From positions 62,001 to 126,000 of the forward strand of contig CAVWLJ010000010.1 in assembly GCA_963755755.1 (NCBI GenBank): a DNA stretch of 64,000 nucleotides, in the 5' to 3' direction. The DNA comes from DATKNA01 sp963755755. GTDB lineage: Bacteria; Actinomycetota; Actinomycetes; Actinomycetales; Kineosporiaceae. Below the pieces are notes generated by a model. The model searched no databases. It was not told the origin of the DNA and saw only the letters and a program-made list of their open reading frames with translations. The translations under genes and the position numbers were made by a program. Below are positions 36,524 through 45,715 of the stretch, one piece after another (position 1 is the first letter of the stretch; every line of letters starts with the position of its first letter).

Positions 36524-36566
36524 GATCGTTCTCCAGGGACGGGCGGGAGCACGGCGGCGTCCGGCA

Positions 36567-37238
36567 TCACTTGATGATGTAGATCACGAAGAAGAGGCCG
36601 ATCCACACCACGTCGACGAAGTGCCAGTAGTACGAGGTGACGATCGCGCTCGTGGCCTCGTGGTGCGCGAAGCGCTTGACGGCGAACACTCTGCCGAGGA
36701 TGAACAGGAACGCGATGAGACCGCCCGTCACGTGCAGGGCGTGGAACCCGGTCGTGAGGTAGAAGGAGGACCAGTAGGAGTTCTCCGAGATGGTGTGGCC
36801 CTCCTCCACGAGCCTCATGTACTCGAACACCTGCCCGGCGACGAACAGGGCGCCGGCGACGTAGGTGAGGACGAACCACTCGCGCAGCCCCCACGTCCAC
36901 AGGCCGTACTGACGGGTCCAGATCTTCCACCACCGGTTGGCCCGCGTGTACGGCTGGAACCGCTCGGCGGCGAAGACGCCCATCTGGCACCAGACCGAGC
37001 TCAGGACCAGGTTGATGGTGTTGGCGGCGGCGTACGGGACGTCGAGCAGCGCCGTCTGGCTCGACCACAGGTCCGGCCGCACCGCCCTGATCGTGAAGTA
37101 GATCGCGAACAGGCCCGCGAAGAACATGAGTTCGCTGGCCAGCCACACGATGGTCCCTACCTGGACCAGGTTGGGCCGGTTGACGCCGACGTGCTGCTGC
37201 GGGGTCTCGGCCAAGGAAGCGGTCGCCACGGCCGCCAT
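36567..37238 (-). CDS. ctaE: Cytochrome c oxidase subunit III (aa3 type)
   Basis: A 223-residue five-helix subunit III that stabilises the oxidase core. Seen: GTIVWLASELMFFAGLFAIYF in the first helix, TINLVLSSVWCQMGVFAAER, a central Trp-rich loop (WWKIWTRQYGLWTWGLREWF), GFHALHVTGGLIAFLFILGR and the terminal YYWHFVDVVWIGLFFVIYII. It starts at ATG 37238 and is the first gene of ctaE-qcrC-qcrA-qcrB, divergent from the receiver-like gene. Confidence 0.95.
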   Translation of the reverse strand: MAAVATASLAETPQQHVGVNRPNLVQVGTIVWLASELMFFAGLFAIYFTIRAVRPDLWSSQTALLDVPYAAANTINLVLSSVWCQMGVFAAERFQPYTRANRWWKIWTRQYGLWTWGLREWFVLTYVAGALFVAGQVFEYMRLVEEGHTISENSYWSSFYLTTGFHALHVTGGLIAFLFILGRVFAVKRFAHHEATSAIVTSYYWHFVDVVWIGLFFVIYIIK

Positions 37239-37356
37239 TATTGCCCTACCGGCGCCGACGCGCCCCGGGGGAGACGACGCGCGCGTCGCGAGCGCCTGCG
37301 CCCGCCCGCGCGCGTGCTCTCCGGGGACGTCGGGCACGGCCGCCCCGGGCTGTCGA

Positions 37357-37362
37357 TACGAT
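37357..37362 (+). promoter_or_regulatory. Candidate -10 element for the receiver-like gene
   Basis: TACGAT (TANNNT) lies 80 bases before the ATG at 37443, in the divergent region after ctaE. No clear -35 is visible. Confidence 0.3.
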
Positions 37363-37442
37363 CGCCGCAGGTGCGGCGGACGGCCGCCGCGCCGCCCGAC
37401 CTGTCTTCCACGACCCTGCCACGACACGATCCGGAGACGCCC

Positions 37443-37880
37443 ATGGCCAGCTCGCCCGCTCCGGCGGGGCACGACGCCCCCAGCGGTCAGCGAGCGCTGT
37501 CCGTGCTGCTCTACAGCGACGACGCCGACGTCCGCGCCGAGGTGCGCCTCGCCGTCGGCCGGCGCCCGGCCCCGGACCTGCCGGAGGTGCGCTGGACCGA
37601 GGTGGCCACCGAGGCCGCGGTGCTCGCCGCGGTCGACGCCGGGGGGCTCGACGTCCTCGTGCTCGACGGCGAGGCCGTCCCGGCCGGCGGCATGGGCGTC
37701 TGCAAGCAGCTCAAGGACGAGATCTACCGTTGCCCCCCGGTGCTCGTGCTCATCGGCCGGCCGGCGGACGCCTGGCTCGCGACCTGGTCGCGCGCCGACC
37801 TCGTCGTCCCGCATCCGCTGGACCCGGTCGCCGTCGCGGAGGCGGTGGCCGAGCTCGCCCGCCGCCGCCTGTCGAGCTGA
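37443..37880 (+). CDS. Receiver-like (response-regulator fold) protein without an output domain
   Basis: A 145-residue protein that folds like a CheY receiver: beta-1 with an acidic pair (SVLLYSDDADVRAEV), a candidate phospho-acceptor Asp in LDVLVLDGEAVPAGGMGVCK, and the end VVPHPLDPVAVAEAVAELAR. The receiver's conserved lysine (usual KP) is replaced by HP, so it may be a pseudo-receiver. There is no DNA-binding or enzymatic partner domain. It lies between the divergent ctaE and trpD, 13 bases before trpD. Function is unknown; a conserved position beside the respiratory genes suggests regulation, but that is inference. Confidence 0.72.
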   Translation: MASSPAPAGHDAPSGQRALSVLLYSDDADVRAEVRLAVGRRPAPDLPEVRWTEVATEAAVLAAVDAGGLDVLVLDGEAVPAGGMGVCKQLKDEIYRCPPVLVLIGRPADAWLATWSRADLVVPHPLDPVAVAEAVAELARRRLSS

Positions 37881-37893
37881 GGGGAGTGGCGCG

Positions 37894-38974
37894 GTGACCA
37901 CGGTCCCGCCGGCCGGCTCCGACGTCGGCTGGCCGCACCTGATCGCCACCCTGCTCGCGCGGCACCGACCTCGGCCGCGAACAGACGGCGTGGGCGATGG
38001 AGCAGGTCATGAACGCGGACGCCACCGACGTCCAGCTCGCCGGCTTCCTCGTCGCGCTGCGGTCCAAGGGCGAGACGGTCGAGGAGCTCGGCGGCCTGGT
38101 GGAGACCATGCTGCGGCACGCGGTCCGGATCGAGGTGCCGGGTCTGTGCGTGGACGTCGTCGGCACCGGGGGCGACCGGCGGCACACCGTGAACATCTCG
38201 ACGATGGCGGCGCTCGTGGTCGCCGGTTCGGGCCGCCGGGTCGTCAAGCACGGCAACCGGGCCGCCTCGTCGACGTCCGGAGCCGCCGACGTGCTGGAGG
38301 CGCTCGGCGTCCGCCTCGACCTGCCGCCGCAGCGCGTGGCGGAGCTCGCGGCCGAGGTCGGCATCACGTTCTGCTTCGCCCAGCTCTTCCACCCGTCGTT
38401 CCGTCATGCCGGGGTGGCCCGCCGGGAGCTCGGCGTGCCGACGGCGTTCAACTTCATGGGGCCGCTGACCAACCCGGCGCAGCCGCCGGTCTCGGCGGTC
38501 GGTGTCGCCGACCTGCGGATGGCGCCGATCGTCGCCGGCGTCCTCGCCGGCCGCGGCGCGACCGCCCTGGTGTTCCGCGGGGACGACGGCCTCGACGAGC
38601 TCTCCACCGCCGCGACGTCACGGGTCTGGGTGGCCTCGGGCGGCGGGGTGGCCGAGCGCCCGCTCGACCCGACGCAGCTCGGCGTCCCGCTCGCCCGGCT
38701 CGAGGACCTGCGCGGTGGGGACCCGGCGTACAACGCCGCGGTGGTCCGCTCCGTGCTCGCCGGGGACACCGGGCCGGTCCGGGACGCGGTGCTGCTCAAC
38801 GCCGCCGCCGCCGTCGTCGCCGCGGACGCGCACGAGGAGAAGCTGCCCGCCGACGTCCTCGCCGGCGAGCTCGACGACCGCCTGCGCGCGGCCCTCGAGG
38901 TCGCGGCCGAATCCGTGGACACCGGAACCGCGGCGTCCGTGCTCGACCGCTGGGTGGCGGCGGCGGGGCACTGA
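37894..38974 (+). CDS. trpD: Anthranilate phosphoribosyltransferase, frameshifted
   Basis: Second step of tryptophan synthesis: joins anthranilate to PRPP. About 359 residues with the N-terminal helical domain (WPHLIATLLAR, then MEQVMNADATDVQLAGFLVALR) and the catalytic half. The PRPP-binding motif is DVVGTGGDRRHTVNIS, the anthranilate/Mg region is VKHGNRAASSTSGAADVLE, then NFMGPLTNPA. The frame changes near 37955-37975 (one extra base) between the first and second helix. GTG 37894 has GGGGAG upstream. Other trp genes are not in the window. Confidence 0.93.
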
Positions 38975-38992
38975 CGGACGTGCAGGGACCTC

Positions 38993-39277
38993 TCAGTCCC
39001 CGTCGAAGCCCAGCGCGAACGCGGCCTCGAGGTCGTGCCGGCTGTACGCCCGGAACGCCAGGTACGTCTTCGTCGCCCGCACCCCGGTCACCTTGTTGAG
39101 CCGGTTCGCGATGACCTCCGCCAGCTCCTCGTGCTCCCGCACGCGCACCATCACCACGAGGTCGACGTCACCGGTCACGGAGTAGACCTCGCTCACGCCC
39201 TCGAGCGCGGCGATCTGGGTGGCCACCTCGGGGATGCGGGCGACGTCTGTCTCGACGAGCACGATGGCGGTGATCAC
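38993..39277 (-). CDS. Lrp/AsnC-type ligand-binding (RAM) domain protein without DNA-binding domain
   Basis: A 94-residue stand-alone RAM domain (ITAIVLVETDVARIPEVATQ, GDVDLVVMVRVREHEELAEVI, TGVRATKTYLAFRAYS). The beta-alpha-beta-beta-alpha-beta pattern is complete, but no helix-turn-helix precedes it, so it probably binds an amino acid-like ligand as an oligomer and acts on another protein. It starts at GTG 39277, four bases overlapping the DnaQ-UvrC stop on the same strand, which suggests co-expression. Confidence 0.85.
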   Translation of the reverse strand: MITAIVLVETDVARIPEVATQIAALEGVSEVYSVTGDVDLVVMVRVREHEELAEVIANRLNKVTGVRATKTYLAFRAYSRHDLEAAFALGFDGD

Positions 39278-41030
39278 TGGGCGCTCCCTCGGGGCCGGAC
39301 GTCCGCCGAGCCTAGGGGAGGCCCGACGCACGTCGCCATCGCGCCCGCCGCGCCGTGCACGGGCGTCGCCCACGTGCCGTCGAGCTCGACCAGGCGCACC
39401 CCGGGCCGCTCGAGCCAGCGCAGGACCTGCTCGGTCTCCTCGGGGTGGGCGGCGGGCATCGGCGGCGCGGCCGGCGCCGGCACGTGCTCGCCCGCCGCGC
39501 GCAGCGCCGCGACGACCGGGCGCGGGTCGGCGCCGACGGGGCTGACGGCCGTGCCGGCGAGCCGGCCGTGGCGCACGAGCACGAGCTCCCAGCCGCCGGC
39601 GTCCGTACGGCGCGCGGCGACCAGCTCCGCGGTCGTGGCGAGCGGCTGCAGGCGCTGGGCCCGCGCGGACGCCCGGAGGAAGGCGAGCAGCCGGTCGCGG
39701 GCGGTCCCCGCCTCCTCGAACCGCTGCGCCGGCGCCGAGAGTGCGGGCCCGGGCGAGCAGCGCCGCGACGACCTCCCGGGAGTCCTGCGCCATCGCCGCC
39801 CGCGCCGCGTCGGCGATCCGGACGTAGTCCGCCGCGCTCTGCCCGCCGACGCAGGGCGCGCCGCACCGGCCGAGGTCGGCGAGCAGGCAGGCGCGCGCGT
39901 CCGGCGGCGGCACCCGCGGCAGCCGGCCCGCGCACTGGCGCAGCCGGAACGTCTCGTGCAGCGCGGCCACGGCGAGCGAGGCATCCTCGGCGCCCCGGAA
40001 CGGGCCGATGTACGTGCCGCCGTCCGGCCGGACCTGCCGCACGACGGACAGCCGCGGGAACGCCTCGGCGGTGAGCTTGACCCAGGGCACCCGGTCGGGG
40101 AACCGCGACCGGCGGTTGTAGGGCGGCGCGTGCTCGGCGATGAGCCGCAGCTCGCGCACCGAGGCCTCCAGCGGGGTCGCGCAGACGATCGGCCGCACGT
40201 CGGCGGCCAGAGCCACCATCTCCGCCATCCGGGTGCGCTTCTCAGCGGCGGTGAAGTAGCTGCGCACCCGCGCGGCGATGTCGACGGACGTGCCGACGTA
40301 GAGGGCACGGCCGCGCGTCGTCGAGGAAGACGTAGACGCCGGGCTCGTGCGGCAGCCCGGCGGCGAGGGTGCGCTTGCGGCGGGTCTCCGGCGGCACGCG
40401 GGCGCTGTACGCCGCCAGCTCCTCCAGCGACTGGACGCCGAGGTTGCCGACCCGCTCGATCAGCGCGTGCAGGACGTGCACCGTGGCGCGCGCGTCGGTG
40501 AGGGCACGGTGGTCGGGCGTGACCGGCGAGCCCACCAGGGCGGCGAGCGTGCCCAGCTTGTGGTTGCGCACCTCGTCGTGCCCGACGACGTGCCGGGCCA
40601 GCCGGGCGGTGTCCACCACCGCCGGGTCGGGCCAGGGCAGACCGAGTCGCGCGCACGCGGCCCGCAGGAAGCCGGTGTCGTACGGCGCGTTGTGGGCGAC
40701 GAGCACCGCCCCGCGGGCGAACTCCAGGAACGGCGGCAGCGCGGCCTCGAGCCGCGGCGCGCCGGCGAGGAGCCGATCGGTGATCCCGGTGAGCACGGCG
40801 ACGAGCGGGGGAACGGACAGGCCGGGGTCGACGAGCGTCTGGAACTCGCCGAGGACCTCCCCACCGCGGACCTTCACCGCGCCGATCTCGGTGATGCCGC
40901 ACTCCTCCGGCGGCCCGCCCGTGGTCTCCAGGTCGACGACGACGAAGGTGACCTCGCGCAACGGCGTCCCGAGCTCGTCGAGGGTGGCCTGCACGGGCAC
41001 CGGGCGGCCGGCCGGCGTCGTTGTCCCCAT
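39274..41030 (-). CDS. DEDDh exonuclease fused to a UvrC-like GIY-YIG domain, frameshifted twice
   Basis: About 585 residues. N-terminal DnaQ-type 3'-5' exonuclease: Exo I VVDLETTGG, Exo II LVAHNAPYDTGFLRAA, Exo III DHRALTDARATVHVLH (catalytic His), residues about 30-190. A GIY-YIG nuclease domain follows, starting HEPGVYVFLDDARG then LYVGTS and CATPLEASVRELRLIAEHAPPYNRRSRFP. A UvrC-like C-terminal part ends with a Cys-rich GRCGAPCVGGQSA. The same fusion exists in mycobacteria. It is probably a DNA repair or editing nuclease; the real substrate is unknown. The frame breaks near 40305-40320 and 39735-39750, both single extra bases. Confidence 0.85.
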
Positions 41031-41192
41031 GCCGCGGACGGTAGGAGCAACCACCGACACGGCCGGTCTCCGGCACGCCGCGGACGTCACCGGCGCGCCC
41101 GGGGTGAGGCGGCTCGTCCGGCCGTCCCGGGGCAGGTGCCGCGGCTACAGTCGGGCGAGGCCCGCCGGTGGTGGCCGGGCGGAGGGGACGAC

Positions 41193-42549
41193 ATGGGCGA
41201 GGCGGATCCCGCTCCGGACGCCGGGGGCGGCTTCCCGTTGCCCGACCGGGTGCGTGATCTGGTCGTCGACCTCGCGGCGACCGTGCTGGGGGAGCTCGAC
41301 GAGGCGCGCACGCCGCCGTCGCTCGCCCGGGTGCGCCTGTTCGCCCCCGCCCGCCGCGCCCGGGCCGGTGCGGCGCCGCTCGCGCTCGCGCTCGACCGGG
41401 ACGCCGGGTTCCGCGCCGCCGTCGGCGCCGCCTGGCGCGACCGGCACCCGGACGCCGCCGCCGCCGTCGACGCCGGCCCCGAGGAGGGCCTCGCCGACCA
41501 CCTCGCGGAGCTGCTGGCCGCCGACCCGGTGGTCGTGCTCGCGGGTCTGTACCTGCTGCGGCCGCCGGACTGGGCCGGCGGCCGCGGCCGCGGCCGTGGG
41601 GCGACTCGCCGGCCTCGAGGACGAGCAGGCCCGGCAGGGCGAGGAGGGCGCCGCCGCCGCCCGGCTGCGGGCCCTCGAGGTCCAGCTGGAACGGCTGCGG
41701 GCCGAAGTGGCGCAGGGGCGGGCCGCGGCGGCGGCCGCGGAGGAGGAGCTGGCGTCCGCGCGCCGCGACATGCGCCGGCTGCGGGCCGACGCGGACCGGG
41801 CCCGCGCCGCCGCCCGTGCCGCGGCGGAGGCGGAGGAGGCCGAGCGTAGCCGCGCCGCCGAGGCCGTCGCGGCCGCGACGCGCGAGCTGGAGCGCGAGCG
41901 CGACCGGGCCCGGCAGGCGGCCGAGCGGGCCGAGCAGGCGCTGCGCGCCGGGCGGGAGGGGCGGTCGCTGGCGGACGCACGGGTCCGGCTGCTGCTCGAC
42001 ACCGTGGTCGAGGCCGCCGCGGGTCTGCGCCGGGAACTCGCCCTGGCGCCGCTCGACGTGCGCCCGGCGGACGTCGTCGGCGCCGCCGCCACGGACGCCG
42101 CCTCCGCGCCGGACGCCGTGCGCGGCCGGGCCCCCGACGACCCCGCCCGGCTCGCGGACCTGCTCGCGATGCCGCAGGCGCACCTGATCGTGGACGGCTA
42201 CAACGTCACCAAGACCGGGTACGGCACGCTCCCGCTCGTCGAGCAGCGCCGCCGGCTGGTCGACGCGCTCGGGCCCGTCGCCGCCCGGACCGGGGCCGAG
42301 GTCACCGTGGTCTTCGACGGTGCGGACGTCGACGGGCGGGCCGCGCAGCGCCTGCGCGGTGTCCGGGTGCTGTTCTCCGAGCCCGGGACGACGGCGGACG
42401 AGCTCGTGCGCCGCCTGGTCCGGGCCGAGCCTCGGGGTCGCCCCGTCGTCGTCGTGTCCAGCGACAAGGAGGTGGCTTCCGGGGTGCGTGCGGCGGGGGC
42501 GCGACCGGTGCCCGCGACCGCGCTGCTGCGCCTGCTCGCCCGCTCCTGA
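41193..42549 (+). CDS. NYN/YacP-like nuclease-fold protein with a central coiled coil, frameshifted
   Basis: About 451 residues. The first 130 are an Ala-rich helical region, then an alanine-rich coiled coil (repeated LERLRAEVAQGRAAAA-like heptads, about 150-260), and finally an NYN domain (PIN-like RNase fold) opening with AHLIVDGYNVTKTGYGTL. The acidic residues expected at the active site are in IVDGYN, VVFDGADV, TADELVRRLV and VVVSSDKEV. It probably binds or cuts RNA; activity is not shown. The frame breaks near 41575-41595 (one extra base in a GGC/GCC-rich stretch). ATG 41193 follows GGAGGGGACG. Confidence 0.82.
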
Positions 42550-42666
42550 GCGGGGACGGCCGAACGTCGTCCGCGGGTGTGTCGGTGGCGCCGGTTAGCG
42601 TCGAGGACGCCGGCGAGGTGCCGGTGGGTGGCGGTGCTCCGTCGCCGGCGACCCCTGGGAGGGGCC

Positions 42667-42948
42667 ATGGTCATCGACTGCGACGCCTGTGCGGTGCGCG
42701 GTCCGGCATGCGGCGACTGCGTCGTGTCCGTGCTGCTCGGCGGTCCACCCGTCCAGGGCGACAGACCTCCGCCGGGCGAGGGGCCGGTTCCCGTCGAGCT
42801 CGACGGCGCCGAACGCGCTGCGCTCGCCGTCCTGGCCGGCTGCGGTCTGGTGCCGCCGCTGCGCCTGGTGCCGGTCGAGCGGCCGGAGGACCACCCGGAA
42901 CACCGCGCGGGACGCCCCGGCGAGGCCGGCGAGCGAGAGGTGTCGTAA
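42667..42948 (+). CDS. Small cysteine-motif protein of unknown function
   Basis: A 93-residue protein beginning MVIDCDACAVRGPACGDCVV, with two CxxC pairs that could hold zinc or an Fe-S cluster, followed by a helix (ERAALAVLAGCGLVPPLRLV) and a charged tail. I recognise the arrangement as a conserved small actinobacterial protein adjacent to the NlpC/P60 gene, but its function is not known. Starts at ATG 42667. Confidence 0.72.
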   Translation: MVIDCDACAVRGPACGDCVVSVLLGGPPVQGDRPPPGEGPVPVELDGAERAALAVLAGCGLVPPLRLVPVERPEDHPEHRAGRPGEAGEREVS

Positions 42949-42985
42949 GAACGTCCTAAAGTGCAATCAAGATCGAGCGTCGCGC

Positions 42986-43015
42986 TTGGTCACCGTCGGA
43001 GCGCCCCGTTAGGGT
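42986..43015 (+). promoter_or_regulatory. Candidate promoter of the NlpC/P60 gene
   Basis: TTGGTC (42986-42991) and TAGGGT (43010-43015) are 18 bases apart, and the inferred start would lie about 40 bases before the GTG at 43061. Confidence 0.42.
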
Positions 43016-43060
43016 CGGCAGCCGGGTAGGGCTGACTCGAGGGGACGGAGCGACGGCGCT

Positions 43061-44113
43061 GTGACGCATCACCGGCTTGCCGACGGCTTCGAGATGATCC
43101 GCACGCGCCGGAATCGGCCCTGGTTCTTCGGGGCTCTGGTGCTCGTCTGCGCCACCCTCGTCGGTCTGCCGCTGCTGGCGTCGGGCGGCGCCGAGGCGGC
43201 CCCCAAGCTCACGGTGGGTGAAGCCGCGAAGCGTGTCCAGGCGTTGCGGACCAAGGCCGAGCAGTCCACGGAGCAGTACAACGGCCTGAGCGAGCAGCTC
43301 AAGAGCCTCGGGGTCAGGTTGACCGCGGCCCGGGCCCGGACGGCCGCCCAGCAGAAGCGGGTGACGGCCGCCCGCGCCGCCTTGGGCGTGGTGCTCGCGG
43401 AGACCTACAAGCAGGGCGATCTCTCCGGCCTGGCGCTCTTCCTCAGCGACGACCCCGACGCCGCGCTCGAGCAGAGTGGCGTGGTCGCGACGCTCGGCGA
43501 GCGCAGGAACGCCGCCGTCGCCCAGTTGCGCGACGAGCAGGCCCGGCTGGCCACGGCCGCGACCGACCTGTCGAACCAGCAGAAGCGGATCGCCGCGGCC
43601 ACCGCGGACCTGCGGAAGCTGCGCGCGTCGGTGACGCAGGAGCTGCAGGCGGCCCAGAAGCAGCTGACCCGGTTGCAGGCGAGCGAGCGCGCCGCGGTCG
43701 AGCGCTTGCTCAACGCCGGCGACACGAGCATCACCTGTTCGCAGGCGGGAGTGGACCTCTCCGGTCGTGTCGGCAAGGTGCTCGGCTACGCGTGCGCCCA
43801 TCTCGGCGACCCCTACGTCTGGGCGGCGGCGGGGCCCTCGACCTTCGACTGCAGCGGCCTCACCCTCCGTGCGTGGCAGGCGGCCGGCGTCTCCCTACCG
43901 CACAACGCCGACGCGCAGTCGCACTACGGCACCCGGGTCGCCGCCAGCGAGGCGTCGCTGCAGCCGGGCGACCTCGTCTTCTTCCACAGCCCGATCAGCC
44001 ACGTCGGCATCTACATCGGGCGCGGACTCATGATCCACGCGCCGCACACGGGAACGGTCGTGAAGATCGCGCAGGTGCCGTGGGCGTCCGCCGTCGCGGC
44101 AGCGCGGTACTGA
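43061..44113 (+). CDS. Secreted NlpC/P60 peptidoglycan endopeptidase (RipC-like)
   Basis: A 350-residue secreted hydrolase cutting cell-wall peptides. A signal sequence (WFFGALVLVCATLVGLPLLA, residues about 24-43) is followed by a long coiled coil (about 60-220, for example LRTKAEQSTEQYNGLSEQLK) and a C-terminal NlpC/P60 domain. Its catalytic triad is recognisable: Cys in TFDCSGLTLRAW, His in SHVGIYIGRG and a third polar residue in MIHAPHTG. The coiled-coil N-terminus normally autoinhibits or docks on FtsEX-type partners. It has a candidate promoter about 40 bases upstream. The same type of gene stands at the equivalent mycobacterial location. Confidence 0.92.
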   Translation: MTHHRLADGFEMIRTRRNRPWFFGALVLVCATLVGLPLLASGGAEAAPKLTVGEAAKRVQALRTKAEQSTEQYNGLSEQLKSLGVRLTAARARTAAQQKRVTAARAALGVVLAETYKQGDLSGLALFLSDDPDAALEQSGVVATLGERRNAAVAQLRDEQARLATAATDLSNQQKRIAAATADLRKLRASVTQELQAAQKQLTRLQASERAAVERLLNAGDTSITCSQAGVDLSGRVGKVLGYACAHLGDPYVWAAAGPSTFDCSGLTLRAWQAAGVSLPHNADAQSHYGTRVAASEASLQPGDLVFFHSPISHVGIYIGRGLMIHAPHTGTVVKIAQVPWASAVAAARY

Positions 44114-44231
44114 CCCCGTTGCTCCTGCGCACGTCGGCGGGCGGGTCGGTGCCGACGGGGCGGGGGAGCGGGGCGCCGGGCGCGGGAGTGAATCGCGACG
44201 GCCGGCCGGCCCTGCCTCCCGGTTCGCGCTC

Positions 44232-44237
44232 TACGCT
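44232..44237 (+). promoter_or_regulatory. Candidate -10 element TACGCT for the leaderless HExxH gene
   Basis: TACGCT ends six bases before the ATG at 44244, with no Shine-Dalgarno. Confidence 0.42.
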
Positions 44238-44243
44238 GCGGGC

Positions 44244-45695
44244 ATGACGGAGCCGGTCCAGCAGCGGGCACCCGGCTGGTACCGCCGCTCCGTCGCCCTC
44301 GCTGTCGTGCTCGCCCTCGGCATCCCGGCGGTCCAGGGCGCGCTCTGGGCGCAGCAGCGGTCGCCGGTGCGCGGGGACGCGGCGGTGGCTGCGGTCCCGG
44401 CACCGTCGTCGGCACCGTCGTCGGTGTCGGCGCCGGCACGGTCCACGGCGTCGACGCAGGTGCAGAGCGGCGCGACGACGACGCCGACGGCGCCCGCCGT
44501 CCTGGACCTGCTGCGGCGCCGGTCGCAGGCGGTGCTCTCGCGCGATGCCCAGGCGTGGCTCGCGACCGTCGACCCCGCCGACACCGCGCTCGTGCAGCGC
44601 CAGACCGACCTCTTCGCTCGGCTGGCCCAGCTGCGCGCGACCTCGTGGACGTACAGCCTGCAGTCCCCGGACGCCGTCCTGCCGTCCGGGCGCCGCGACG
44701 CCCTCGGGCCGTCCGCCTTCCTCGCCCACGTACGGCTGGCCTACCGGCTCGCGCCCGGCGTCGGCGCGGTGGAGCGCGATCAGCACGTCACCCTCGTGCA
44801 GCGCGAGGGGCGTTGGCTCGTCGGGGGCGACGAGGACGGGCCGCAGCAGCGCGACCTGTGGGACCTCGGGGCCATCGACGTCAGCAGGGGCAGGCGCAGC
44901 GTCGTCGTCGCCGCCGCGGACGCCACGCTGCCGGCGTCCCGGACGGCGGCCGAGGCGGACGCCGCCGCACGCCGGGTCGACGCCGTCTGGGGCGACGACT
45001 GGCCGCGCTGGGTCGTCGTGATGATCCCGGCGAGCCTGCAGGACATGGCCACGCTGCTGGACCGTTCGAGCGCCGACGGCCTCTCCCAGCTCGCGGCGGT
45101 CACGACCGGCGAGTTGCGCGCCTCGACCGGTGCCGCCCCTCGCGGTCGTACGACCGGCGACCGGGTCGTCGTCAACCCCGCCGCGTTCCCCGACCTCAGT
45201 GCGCTCGGGCGCGGTGTCGTGCTCACGCACGAGTTCACGCACGTCGCGACGCGCGCGAGCGACGTGAGTGCCCCGCCGGTATGGGTCGACGAGGGCTTCG
45301 CCGACTACGTCGCCTACCTCGACGCCCCCCTCGGCGTCCACGACATCGCGGGCGACCTGCTGGACAAGCCCAAGGCCCTGGCCGGGCTGACGGGCCTGCC
45401 GAGGGACGTGGCGTTCAACCCCGCGGCCGGCGAGGTGGGGCCCGCCTACGCCGCAGCCTGGCTGGCGATGCGCTTCGTCTCCCTGCAGGGCGGGACCCCG
45501 ATGGTCGTCGACTTCTATCGCGTCGCGGCAGGGTTGCCCGCGCTGCACACCTGGCCGACGCGACCACCACCGCGCAGTTCGGTGGCGCCGAGGACGCCGC
45601 TGGAGCACGCCTGCTCCGACGTGGTCGGGTACACGGAGGCGTCCTTCGTCCGGCGCTGGCTCGTCTGGGTCAAGACCCGAGCCGCCTCGTCCTGA
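44244..45695 (+). CDS. Membrane-anchored or secreted HExxH metalloprotease-like protein
   Basis: A 483-residue protein with an N-terminal helix (SVALAVVLALGIPAVQGAL), a Thr/Ser/Ala-rich linker, a long domain of unknown kind, and a peptidase-MA-like C-terminus: VVLTHEFTHVATRA (HExxH) followed by WVDEGFADYVAYLD, where the Glu can be the third zinc ligand. Residues about 430-465 (THT-like stretch with Pro/Arg) read better in another frame, so a pair of compensating indels near 45540-45620 is possible; the normal DVVGYTEASFVRRW end is in the main frame. The substrate is unknown. Confidence 0.75.
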   Translation: MTEPVQQRAPGWYRRSVALAVVLALGIPAVQGALWAQQRSPVRGDAAVAAVPAPSSAPSSVSAPARSTASTQVQSGATTTPTAPAVLDLLRRRSQAVLSRDAQAWLATVDPADTALVQRQTDLFARLAQLRATSWTYSLQSPDAVLPSGRRDALGPSAFLAHVRLAYRLAPGVGAVERDQHVTLVQREGRWLVGGDEDGPQQRDLWDLGAIDVSRGRRSVVVAAADATLPASRTAAEADAAARRVDAVWGDDWPRWVVVMIPASLQDMATLLDRSSADGLSQLAAVTTGELRASTGAAPRGRTTGDRVVVNPAAFPDLSALGRGVVLTHEFTHVATRASDVSAPPVWVDEGFADYVAYLDAPLGVHDIAGDLLDKPKALAGLTGLPRDVAFNPAAGEVGPAYAAAWLAMRFVSLQGGTPMVVDFYRVAAGLPALHTWPTRPPPRSSVAPRTPLEHACSDVVGYTEASFVRRWLVWVKTRAASS

Positions 45696-45715
45696 CCGCG
45701 CCGCCGGTCCGGTCA
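45693..45715. terminator. Weak inverted repeat spanning two convergent stop codons
   Basis: TGACCG (45693-45698) and CGGTCA (45710-45715) pair over an eleven-base gap. The two arms contain the stop codons of the flanking convergent genes. Short, so only a candidate terminator. Confidence 0.25.

Noticed and set aside
42949..43060. c-di-AMP (ydaO-type) riboswitch before the NlpC/P60 gene, as known for cell-wall hydrolase genes in actinobacteria
   Set aside because: The gap of 112 bases is too short for the whole aptamer plus promoter, and I could not recognise its conserved segments.
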